A stretch of 11,922 bases of DNA from Paracoccaceae bacterium (GTDB lineage Bacteria > Pseudomonadota > Alphaproteobacteria > Rhodobacterales > Rhodobacteraceae), in assembly GCA_020852535.1 (NCBI GenBank), contig JADZAO010000044.1, forward strand, positions 1 through 11,922. The letters are read 5' to 3'. A program made the translations under genes and the position numbers. The notes under the pieces are model-generated. The model ran no database searches, was not told the origin of the DNA, and saw only the letters and a program-made list of their open reading frames with translations. Each line of letters begins with the position of its first letter. The first letter of the stretch is position 1. This document shows positions 7,138-11,922 of the stretch, piece after piece.

Positions 7138-7153
7138 CAACACTATAGATCGG

Positions 7154-7178
7154 GGTGACGAATCACCTCTAATGTGAT
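7154..7178. repeat. Nested inverted repeats in the cro-repressor control region
   Basis: Two overlapping dyads lie upstream of the cro promoter: GGTGA-CGAA-TCACC (7154-7167) and ATCAC-N7-GTGAT (7162-7178). The second shares the ATCAC core of the nearby operator half-sites but lacks the following AAC, so it may be a weaker or different regulator site. The first could also form a small RNA hairpin. Nothing else is recognised in 7138-7240 apart from A/T-rich runs. Confidence 0.4.
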
Positions 7179-7243
7179 GCACCATACGTATCCACCAACT
7201 TGGAGTTAACTCATGCAACTGAAAACATTACTATTTTTTTAAC

Positions 7244-7289
7244 CTTTGCCACTGCGTTGTGACTTGGGCAAAGTTGCGTTATTTGCAAC
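7244..7289 (+). promoter_or_regulatory. Candidate repressor promoter region with dyads
   Basis: CTTTGCC (7244-7250) and GGCAAAG (7267-7273) form a perfect seven-base inverted repeat around a GTTGTGA motif (7256-7262). TTGTGA (7257-7262) could act as a weak -35, followed 17 bases later by TATTTG (7280-7285) as a weak -10. GTTGC (7273-7277) and GCAAC (7285-7289) form a further dyad. The repressor gene must be transcribed from 7138-7360, but neither box is close to consensus, so the exact promoter is uncertain. Overlap with the GTTGTGA motif would fit autoregulation. Confidence 0.35.
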
Positions 7290-7360
7290 ATTGGGGGGAC
7301 CGTATCGCATCCCGGCATCTTGCCTACGGCGATCAATACCCCATATGCGAGGAGCGCGAC

Positions 7361-7987
7361 ATGGAGAACGCCGTCGTCGATAAGAAATGGTTCTTTGAAC
7401 AGCTCTCTGAGAAGAAGCAATCTTTAAGAAAGCTAGCAAAGCACATGGACCTCGACCCGTCAGCGGTTTCAAGGATGCTGTCTGGACAGAGAAAGATGCA
7501 GATGGAAGAAGCTGGAGCGATCGCGAGTTTTCTAAGGGCGCCGGTTTCGGAGGTTCTTCGACACGCTGGTGTCGCTCTTGACATCCAAGGGCAGCCTAGT
7601 CGCGTTCTTCTTGCAGCGACGATCACCCAAACTGGGGCGATTGATCGACTGCCCGAACCCAGACCCCTGCCCCCGAACTTGATCGAGAGGGCGCAACAAG
7701 CAATTGATCCACGTGGCAACACTCGAATTATTGCCGCCCAGGTCCGCGCGCCGAACGGTCCGCTTGCAATGTGGGACGATGCGGTTGTGTTGTTTGGGTA
7801 TACTGAGACCGTTGAGCCAGGAGCGATTGGTGTTCTATCGGTTTGCCGGTTGATGAGCGGGGAACAGATTCTTGCTAAGATCGAGCGTGCACGCAAGACT
7901 GGCGAGGCTCGGATTATTGGTCTTGATCACGAGCCGCGCGAGGTGATGCTAGACACGGCCACACCTGTTCTCGCGGTTATTCCTTAA
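7361..7987 (+). CDS. CI-type phage repressor (XRE HTH plus S24-like C-terminal half)
   Basis: Probably the lysogeny repressor. Residues about 21-43 form a helix-turn-helix (SLRKLAKHMDLDPSAVSRML), followed by a conserved-looking LSGQRKM segment. After a proline-rich linker (about 98-106), residues 122-208 resemble the beta-rich S24/LexA fold, and K173 in QILAKIERA aligns by eye with the catalytic lysine. The catalytic serine normally found in a G-x-S-M context is not visible; the equivalent stretch reads PNGPLAMWDD. I chose ATG 7361 because GAGGAG lies six bases upstream; the frame is open back to a GTG at 7259, but that would precede the ribosome-binding site and run through the likely promoter. 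It is divergent from cro. At 208 aa the length fits the CI family. Lack of the serine suggests induction by an antirepressor or another route, which is inference. Confidence 0.85.
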   Translation: MENAVVDKKWFFEQLSEKKQSLRKLAKHMDLDPSAVSRMLSGQRKMQMEEAGAIASFLRAPVSEVLRHAGVALDIQGQPSRVLLAATITQTGAIDRLPEPRPLPPNLIERAQQAIDPRGNTRIIAAQVRAPNGPLAMWDDAVVLFGYTETVEPGAIGVLSVCRLMSGEQILAKIERARKTGEARIIGLDHEPREVMLDTATPVLAVIP

Positions 7988-7996
7988 TATCTTTGT

Positions 7997-8048
7997 CGCA
8001 ACCGCTGGATTCCAGCGGATTGCGCGCGGCCCTAGCGTTGCGATTTTT
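7997..8048 (+). terminator. Candidate terminator after the repressor gene
   Basis: A strong hairpin lies 10 bases after the stop: CGCAA and CCGCTGG pair with CCAGCGG and TTGCG (7997-8024) around an ATT loop, with one bulged A. It is not followed directly by a T-run. A competing pairing of CGCAACCGCT with AGCGTTGCG (8034-8042) is followed at once by ATTTTT. Either could end repressor transcription before recE, and the two are mutually exclusive. Confidence 0.5.
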
Positions 8049-8077
8049 ACAATAATAAAATTCTAAGCTTCTATATG

Positions 8078-8111
8078 TTGACATTTTCACAACACATATT
8101 TAATGTTGTGA
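8078..8111 (+). promoter_or_regulatory. recE-recT promoter with a perfect palindromic operator
   Basis: TTGACA (8078-8083) is a consensus -35 box; 17 bases on, TAATGT (8101-8106) is a plausible -10. TCACAACA (8087-8094) and TGTTGTGA (8104-8111) form a perfect eight-base inverted repeat with a nine-base spacer lying across the promoter. The 12 bases ATGTTGTGATTA at the -10 end are identical to the cro promoter on the opposite strand. A repressor bound here would block polymerase directly. The -10 match is modest. Confidence 0.7.
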
Positions 8112-8143
8112 TTATCGCATCATTAAACAGCGTGGAACAGCAC

Positions 8144-8998
8144 ATGAACACCTCAACCCAAACCATCACCACAACGTTCAAAACCGGTATTTATCCGACC
8201 CTCGACAACGACGCATACCATTCTGGCCCTGGCATCTCAAAATCCGGCCTCTGGACAATCTACACAAAATCACCCGCACACTATCGGTCTACCCCGCGCA
8301 AAGTAACAAACGCCTTTGACATCGGGCAGGCCGCACATATTGCGATCTTAGAACCCGAGACTTACGAGGCTCGCGTTAGTCGTGGCCCTGATGATCGTCG
8401 CGGCAACAAATGGACCGATGCATCGGCATATGCTGCGTCCATTGGTAAACTATTACTCACCTCAAGCGACTACGATAAAGGCCTATTGATGCGAGACGCG
8501 GTCCATGCGGACGTCCGCATTCACGCGATCATCACAGGCGGCACCGCGCAGATCGAACATTCTGGATTTTGGACCGACCCGGTAACAGACGTTTTGTGCA
8601 AGTGTCGGCCTGACCTTTACCGCCCCGACCTTGGCATCATGCTTGACCTAAAATCGACGATCAGCGCGCATCCCGACGATTTTGCAAAGTCAGTGATCAA
8701 CTATGGCTATCACGCCCAGGAAGCTTGGTATTCCAACGGCTACCGCGCCAACGGCCAAGCCCTCGAGGGGTTCGTGTTTCTAGCCATTGAAAAGGCCGAC
8801 CCATTTGTCTGCGCCCTCTACGAGCTGCCGCCATCGATCATAGCCGACGGTGACGCGATTTGCCGCAAAGCGCTCGATCACTATGCCGAGTGCCTGCGCA
8901 CCGACACTTGGCCTGGCTATTCGGGCGAGATCACCGAGCTATCGTTCAAACGCTGGGCTTACAGTGAGACCCAGCCCGAGATTGAGGAGGCTGCATAA
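8144..8998 (+). CDS. RecE-like PD-(D/E)XK exonuclease
   Basis: Probably a 5'-3' double-strand exonuclease that makes single-stranded tails for the RecT annealing protein encoded downstream. The motifs match the RecE/DUF3799 and RecB-type nuclease fold: GQAAHIAIL with H65, E138, CRPDLY with D157, DLKS with D168 and K170, and a QxxxY motif (Q192, Y196). At 284 aa it matches the small phage form, about the size of the RecE nuclease domain alone. The start at 8144 has a weak GGA-type site eight bases upstream; a frame-compatible ATG at 8075 overlaps the -35 box of the promoter and is rejected. The tail of the gene carries GAGGAGG, the ribosome-binding site of the next ORF. Expression is probably blocked by repressor at 8087-8111. 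Confidence 0.85.
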   Translation: MNTSTQTITTTFKTGIYPTLDNDAYHSGPGISKSGLWTIYTKSPAHYRSTPRKVTNAFDIGQAAHIAILEPETYEARVSRGPDDRRGNKWTDASAYAASIGKLLLTSSDYDKGLLMRDAVHADVRIHAIITGGTAQIEHSGFWTDPVTDVLCKCRPDLYRPDLGIMLDLKSTISAHPDDFAKSVINYGYHAQEAWYSNGYRANGQALEGFVFLAIEKADPFVCALYELPPSIIADGDAICRKALDHYAECLRTDTWPGYSGEITELSFKRWAYSETQPEIEEAA

Positions 8999-9099
8999 TG
9001 GGCCACACCACAATCTGGAAACGGATGACCGGCCGGACCCTCGCAATCATCCTTAATCCTAAGATCAGTCAGCAGCACTTTGATGCCACCGTTACGTGA
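8998..9099 (+). CDS. Possible 33-aa peptide coupled to recE
   Basis: A very short ORF (begins MGHTTIWKRM) whose ATG overlaps the recE stop by one base (TAATG). A strong GAGGAGG ribosome-binding site lies seven bases upstream, inside the end of recE. It ends at 9099, overlapping the next small ORF by 17 bases. The peptide has no recognisable domain, signal or membrane segment. The ribosome-binding site is better than that of recE itself, which argues that ribosomes do start here. It may be a real peptide, or its translation may serve to couple the downstream genes. Confidence 0.5.
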   Translation: MGHTTIWKRMTGRTLAIILNPKISQQHFDATVT

Positions 9100-9271
9100 G
9101 CTCACCGCACAATTCTGGGCGGCGGCTCTTTACAGCCGCCGCGCTCCAAACCGCGACCAGCGACACGCGCAGCGCATTTTGCGCAGAATCGCAAAAACAG
9201 CCCCCGGGCCGCTAAAGAAGCGCGCCCTTGACTTAATTCGAGAGGAGAAAACTGATGAAGCACCTTGCTAG
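9083..9271 (+). CDS. Basic 62-aa protein between recE and recT
   Basis: A short arginine- and alanine-rich ORF (begins MPPLRELTAQ, with RRIAKTAPGPLKKRAL in the second half), predicted helical and positively charged, so nucleic-acid contact is conceivable. No family is recognised. ATG 9083 lacks a clear ribosome-binding site and overlaps the preceding 33-aa ORF by 17 bases, so reinitiation or coupling would be needed. Its 3' end carries AGGAG, the recT ribosome-binding site, and it overlaps recT by 17 bases. Without it, the space between recE and recT (about 250 bases) would be non-coding, unusual in so dense a genome. Real but uncharacterised is the most likely reading. Confidence 0.6.
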   Translation: MPPLRELTAQFWAAALYSRRAPNRDQRHAQRILRRIAKTAPGPLKKRALDLIREEKTDEAPC

Positions 9272-10181
9272 TAGGTCTGACCAAGAGAAAAGAACGCCCA
9301 TGTCGATTGCGACGGGGTTGAAGCCGCATCTACGCGAGACCCTTCCCAAGCACATTGATCCTGATGCTTTTGTCCGTACAATTCAGACTGCGCTTCAGGT
9401 TCAGCCCGAGCTCATGCAGGCGACCCCCCGGTCGCTGATGGTGGCGTGTATGAAGGCGGCGACCGACGGTCTGATCCTTGACGGGCGCGAGGCTGCGCTT
9501 GTCTTGAGAAACGCAAAGATCAAGAACGGCAAAGATGAAAGCTGGGAAAAACAAGCAACATACCAGCCGATGGTACAGGGCCTCATGAAGCTTGCGCGTA
9601 ATTCGGGCGAGATTGTGTCGATCGTCGCGCAGGTTGTCTATGAGCACGACCAGTTTTCTTATGTTTTGGGCGATCAGGAACGAATTGATCACATACCCGC
9701 GCCGCTCACCCAAGATCGCGGCAAGCCGATCGCCGTTTATGCGATTGTGCGCTTAAAGTCGGGCGAAGCGATCCGCGAGGTAATGCGTGCGGGCGAGATC
9801 ATGAATATCGCAGGCCAAGGGTCTAACGCTTGGCAATACGACCCCGCGAAGGGCAAAAACTTTGCCGAATGGTGGCGCAAGACCGCAATTCGCCGGATTA
9901 CCAAATATATCCCGCGCAGCAGCGATGCCGTCGGTCGGTTTGAGCAAGCGGCGGAACGGATCGACGAGGAGTTCGAGTTTGAAGCCGATGTGCCACCGGA
10001 ACCTGCCCCTCCGGTAAAAAAGCGCGGCGGCGGAGCCGCTGCCCTAAAAGACATCACACCCCAGCAGGATCACGGGCGGTCGTCTGAGACGCCGCATAAT
10101 CCTGATACGGGCGAGATCATTGACGAGCCCGCGTCGCGTGAGGCGGGCGATCCGGGTCCGCAGCTTGGAGATGACATCTGA
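9255..10181 (+). CDS. recT: RecT-family single-strand annealing protein
   Basis: Binds single-stranded DNA and anneals complementary strands, working with the RecE-like nuclease upstream. The core (about residues 25-225) shows typical RecT segments: LMVACMKAATDGLILDGREA (61-80), TYQPMVQGLMKLARNSGEI (102-120), HDQFSYVLG (131-139), and AEWWRKTAIRRITKYIPRS (204-222). After about residue 235 a glutamate- and proline-rich, probably disordered tail follows with a Gly-rich patch (near 258-260). At 308 aa it is slightly longer than the E. coli Rac protein, mainly because of this tail. Start 9255 has AGGAG seven to nine bases upstream; ATG 9300 is an alternative with a weaker site, and the conserved core is intact either way. 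It is the last gene of the plus-strand operon and faces a convergent membrane-protein gene. Confidence 0.93.
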   Translation: MKHLASRSDQEKRTPMSIATGLKPHLRETLPKHIDPDAFVRTIQTALQVQPELMQATPRSLMVACMKAATDGLILDGREAALVLRNAKIKNGKDESWEKQATYQPMVQGLMKLARNSGEIVSIVAQVVYEHDQFSYVLGDQERIDHIPAPLTQDRGKPIAVYAIVRLKSGEAIREVMRAGEIMNIAGQGSNAWQYDPAKGKNFAEWWRKTAIRRITKYIPRSSDAVGRFEQAAERIDEEFEFEADVPPEPAPPVKKRGGGAAALKDITPQQDHGRSSETPHNPDTGEIIDEPASREAGDPGPQLGDDI

Positions 10182-10219
10182 TGTTTTAGCTTTATGTTGA
10201 TGCTTCTTGCGCAGCATAA

Positions 10220-10582
10220 CTAGCGTCTGATTTGCGAAACGCCGATCACGCCAAATATCGCCATGACAATCAGCCCCGCCCACTCATCTAACGGGCGGGG
10301 CAACGCAGCGATGGTCCAGCTCTGGGGATAAGCGCAGCCTGCGCACCAGAGGATTGAATAAACGATCACAGTTCCCCACCAGACCGCGAGCGGCAGCGTA
10401 AAAAGCATCATCAACCAAAACCCGCCTGCCCGCATCCAATCGGCCCGTGTTTTGTAGTATTCGCGGATGATCTCGGCGCGCAGTCTTCCCCGATCGGTAT
10501 CGGCCTCAATGCGCCGATCGACGGTATCAAGCACCCGATCGAGGAGCCCACCAGCGAGCCATTTAAGGATTACTCGGATCAT
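10220..10582 (-). CDS. Holin-like small membrane protein
   Basis: A 120-aa protein with an N-terminal amphipathic helix, a charged helix (about 22-48), a long hydrophobic stretch (about 53-82, enough for one long or two short membrane segments), a conserved-looking ALPRPLDEWAG segment (93-103), and a final hydrophobic stretch (about 101-116). This arrangement resembles three-transmembrane holins of alphaproteobacterial phages and gene-transfer agents, which open the inner membrane at lysis; the assignment is from pattern memory, not a search. Start 10582 has GGGAG six to eight bases upstream and overlaps the preceding 25-aa ORF by four bases (ATGA). It converges on recT with 38 bases between the stops, in which I see no clear terminator or gene. 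Confidence 0.6.
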   Translation of the reverse strand: MIRVILKWLAGGLLDRVLDTVDRRIEADTDRGRLRAEIIREYYKTRADWMRAGGFWLMMLFTLPLAVWWGTVIVYSILWCAGCAYPQSWTIAALPRPLDEWAGLIVMAIFGVIGVSQIRR

Positions 10583-10656
10583 TTTTGTCTCCCGCGGGCA
10601 CGCACCAGAGCATCAGGCATCGGCACCATCCAGCTTTCGGACATGAGCTGGATCAT
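10579..10656 (-). CDS. Possible 25-aa coupled peptide in the lysis region
   Basis: A tiny ORF (begins MIQLMSESWM and ends RARGRQK) that exactly bridges two membrane-protein genes. Its ATG overlaps the upstream stop by one base (TAATG), and its TGA overlaps the holin-like start by four bases (ATGA). AAGG about ten bases upstream could act as a weak ribosome-binding site. The peptide is too short to assign. It may be a genuine leader or coupling peptide, or the remains of a larger lysis gene; nothing in the sequence decides between these. Confidence 0.4.
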   Translation of the reverse strand: MIQLMSESWMVPMPDALVRARGRQK

Positions 10657-10940
10657 TAACGCTGCCTTGGGTTGATCGTATAGGGCCGTGCCGCACCTGC
10701 CCGTTGCTGAGCAACGATCAGGGCATAGACGGGCGCTAGTGTTTGCATAACTCTTTGCACCCGCACTGGATCAACAGGCAGGACCCAGGACAGCATTTCG
10801 GCAACTGGCCCATAGAGTGTTGGATCACCCAGCGCGCCTGTCATTACCATCACTACAAGATCAACCGCTGTCAGCAATGCAGGCACTACGCCCAACCAAA
10901 ATGACCGTGTGCAGGCAAAAAAGATCGGCTCGGGTCTCAT
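10656..10940 (-). CDS. Small membrane protein of unknown function
   Basis: A 94-aa protein with a clear hydrophobic segment (about 15-36, LGVVPALLTAVDLVVMVMTGAL) interrupted by one aspartate, a weaker amphipathic segment (about 44-56), and an Arg-rich C-terminus (GAARPYTINPRQR). One transmembrane helix is likely. Position between another single-span membrane protein and a holin-like gene suggests a lysis or envelope role, but no family is recognised. ATG 10940 has AAGGGGG about four bases upstream and overlaps the preceding gene by four bases (ATGA). Homologues, if any, would be expected in the same order beside tail genes of related phages. Confidence 0.62.
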   Translation of the reverse strand: MRPEPIFFACTRSFWLGVVPALLTAVDLVVMVMTGALGDPTLYGPVAEMLSWVLPVDPVRVQRVMQTLAPVYALIVAQQRAGAARPYTINPRQR

Positions 10941-11221
10941 TGATCCCCCTTACGCTGCAACAGCGTTTTGATATCGCCCCTAAACTCGGAAAAGGCCGCA
11001 TCCATTTTGGCGTCGAGTTTTTGGAGCAGCCCGTTGGTCTCAATGCGCGCATGGCGATGTGCTTGGATATCCTCGTCTCGTTGTCTCCAGAGACCCCGGA
11101 TGTCAGATGCGTTTTGTTTCATTCCCGACTCCAGCCGTACGGCCCAAGCGATCAGGCTAACAAAGCCTACGATCACCGCCCAATATTCTTTGATCAATTC
11201 GACAGCATCCCTTTCCACCAT
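10937..11221 (-). CDS. Single-span membrane protein with coiled-coil tail
   Basis: After a short charged N-terminus, one transmembrane segment (YWAVIVGFVSLIAWAV, about residues 13-28 from the chosen start) is followed by a long hydrophilic helix with heptad-like spacing that extends to the C-terminus. Such a layout is seen in phage lysis-associated proteins, including spanin- and holin-like proteins, and in small structural membrane proteins; none can be chosen on sequence. I used ATG 11221, which follows GTGAGG closely and begins MVERD. ATG 11242 is seven codons earlier and has no ribosome-binding site; it remains possible. The stop overlaps the next membrane-protein start by four bases. Confidence 0.62.
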   Translation of the reverse strand: MVERDAVELIKEYWAVIVGFVSLIAWAVRLESGMKQNASDIRGLWRQRDEDIQAHRHARIETNGLLQKLDAKMDAAFSEFRGDIKTLLQRKGDQ

Positions 11222-11226
11222 GTCCC

Positions 11227-11340
11227 TCACGTCTTGATGCATAACGAGAGGGTGGCGAAATATGCAGTGTTGCGCGTGCGGCTCATTACAGCATTAAAAA
11301 CAAGCAACAAAGATCGGGGGGAGGCGATGAGCCGGATCAT
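11227..11340 (-). CDS. Doubtful 37-aa ORF between tail and membrane-protein genes
   Basis: An ORF that starts by a four-base overlap (ATGA) with the tail-associated gene and ends just before the next gene. The peptide has a short hydrophobic stretch (SLLLVFNAV) flanked by arginines. There is no convincing ribosome-binding site of its own, and the gap it fills is only about 115 bases. It could be a small membrane peptide or chance. I list it because its start fits the overlap pattern of neighbouring genes. Confidence 0.28.
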   Translation of the reverse strand: MIRLIASPRSLLLVFNAVMSRTRNTAYFATLSLCIKT

Positions 11341-11828
11341 ACAGTCACCCCGCCAGCGATCACCAAAATAGCATCCCGTTGTTCTGGCACAGAAAGGCCC
11401 AGCGCCGGGAAAATGAGGTTTAGCGCTGCGCTATCGCGCCGGATCACCTGGGCTGTCATCCAAGCTTCCTTGATCACGGCCACTTGCAGAGCGGACAGAT
11501 TGTACTGACCGGCGGTTAGGCCTGCCACTAGGGTATCGGTTTCTTGCAGCAAGTTTGGGCGAGCGATCTTATCGCCATAGGTGATCAGCGCGGCGCGCGC
11601 TTGGAAACGAGAAACTTCATTAGGAACAGGAACGACTTCAGCTGCGATTTCCAGTGGTCCGCTATCGGTCCAACGCCAGCGGTCTTGCCCAACAGTAGGA
11701 AGTTCATCAACAATGCGCCACACCGATCCGGACAGCACTTCTGTCGCATAAGCTGCCTGGTCTTTAGTATCGGGAGGAATACAAAGAATGCCGACTTTTT
11801 GTTCCGAATGTTTAAAGATAGCATACAT
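11337..11828 (-). CDS. Tail-associated protein (tail fibre/assembly region type)
   Basis: A 163-aa protein with a mixed N-terminal half (about 1-70), a short hinge (VVPVPN), and a helical C-terminal half containing EVSRFQARAAL (71-81) and SALQVAVIKEAWMTAQVIRRDS (within 112-133), followed by ALGLSVPEQRDAIL. I recall very similar QARAAL ... A-W ... R-x-S ... ALGL patterns at the ends of tail-fibre or tail-assembly proteins of alphaproteobacterial phages, where they may be a mounting or chaperone-like domain. This is pattern memory. Start 11828 has AAGGA seven bases upstream. The preceding tail gene would lie beyond the right edge of the window. No variable repeat or reverse transcriptase is seen, so nothing points to diversity generation. 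Confidence 0.6.
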   Translation of the reverse strand: MYAIFKHSEQKVGILCIPPDTKDQAAYATEVLSGSVWRIVDELPTVGQDRWRWTDSGPLEIAAEVVPVPNEVSRFQARAALITYGDKIARPNLLQETDTLVAGLTAGQYNLSALQVAVIKEAWMTAQVIRRDSAALNLIFPALGLSVPEQRDAILVIAGGVTV

Positions 11829-11852
11829 GATTTTTCCTTAAATAACAATTAG

Positions 11853-11869
11853 ATCGAGAATTCCTCGAT
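11853..11869. repeat. Short inverted repeat upstream of the tail-associated gene
   Basis: ATCGAG and CTCGAT flank an AATTC loop in an A/T-rich 94-base stretch (11829-11922) that holds no gene. On the plus strand it is followed by TTTTC, but no plus-strand gene ends here. On the minus strand, the direction of the tail genes, it lacks a good T-run, so a terminator is unconvincing. It may be a 5' UTR hairpin. Confidence 0.35.
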
Positions 11870-11922
11870 TTTCGAAATTCAAAGTTTCAACAATAAATCT
11901 AGTCACGATAATATTAAAATAA

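Noticed and set aside
7333..7896. Minus-strand ORF (187 aa) opposite the repressor gene
   Set aside because: The repressor on the plus strand has an HTH, an S24-like half and a good ribosome-binding site; the antisense frame shows nothing recognisable.
8075..8143. Longer recE start at 8075
   Set aside because: This ATG overlaps the consensus -35 box and the added residues would be encoded by the operator; the 8144 start leaves the nuclease domain complete.
10817..11371. Long plus-strand ORF (184 aa) opposite the membrane-protein genes
   Set aside because: It lies antisense to three minus-strand genes with overlap-style junctions and ribosome-binding sites, has no recognisable domain, and no promoter or ribosome-binding site of its own.
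11853..11869. Inverted repeat considered as a Rho-independent terminator
   Set aside because: A six-base stem with a T-run only on the plus strand, where no gene ends; unsuitable for the minus-strand tail genes.
11337..11922. Possible diversity-generating retroelement at the tail gene
   Set aside because: No reverse transcriptase, no template/variable repeat pair, and no adenine-rich variable codons are seen.

Overview
The window looks like the early (replication, recombination and regulation) half of a temperate tailed phage or prophage, with the start of a lysis/tail module at its right end. The genome style (moderately GC-rich, dense, overlapping genes), the PhoB-like winged-helix protein with a cysteine knuckle, the short conserved 68-aa protein beside the methylase, and the tail protein with an 'EVSRFQARAAL' segment all suggest an alphaproteobacterial host, probably of the Rhodobacteraceae. 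That host call is from memory of protein families, not from a search. There is no integrase, tRNA, rRNA, CRISPR array, insertion sequence or reverse transcriptase here.

Layout. (1) Positions 7137 down to 2707 on the minus strand form one tightly packed early operon: Cro-like repressor, orphan C5-cytosine DNA methyltransferase, conserved 68-aa protein, SF2 DEAH helicase with a C-terminal zinc ribbon, winged-helix protein, single-stranded DNA-binding protein, a 57-aa protein, and a VRR-NUC-type nuclease. Most junctions are 1- to 8-base stop/start overlaps (TGATG, TAATG, ATGA), so translation is probably coupled throughout. (2) After a 121-base gap with its own promoter and operator-like sequence, a split replication pair follows on the same strand: a CHC2/Toprim primase (2585-1701) and a P4/D5-type helicase (1704-13), joined by a GTGA overlap. 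(3) Positions 7078-7360 are the divergent control region between cro (minus) and a CI-type repressor (plus, 7361-7987). (4) A RecE-like nuclease, two very small ORFs and a RecT annealing protein (8144-10181) form a plus-strand recombination operon with its own promoter. (5) Converging on it from the right is a minus-strand module of small membrane proteins (a holin-like protein and two others) and a tail-associated protein (11828-10220).

The most notable feature is regulatory. The 7-mer TCACAAC/GTTGTGA occurs six times in the three non-coding control regions (2614, 7105, 7126, 7256, 8087 and 8105). It lies on or next to predicted -35/-10 elements upstream of the primase operon, the cro operon, possibly the repressor itself, and recE-recT. 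The recE promoter carries it as a perfect 8+8 inverted repeat with a 9-base spacer. The cro and recE promoters also share the 12-mer ATGTTGTGATTA in nearly the same position relative to a TTGAC(A/G) -35 box. The simplest reading is a single phage repressor/Cro circuit shutting down replication, the early operon and the recombinase together in the lysogen.

The repressor has an S24/LexA-like C-terminal half but no visible catalytic serine, so induction may not depend on self-cleavage. Several genes below about 60 codons (57, 33, 25 and possibly 37 aa) are proposed from start/stop overlaps and ribosome-binding sites. No endolysin is seen in the part of the lysis region that is visible.
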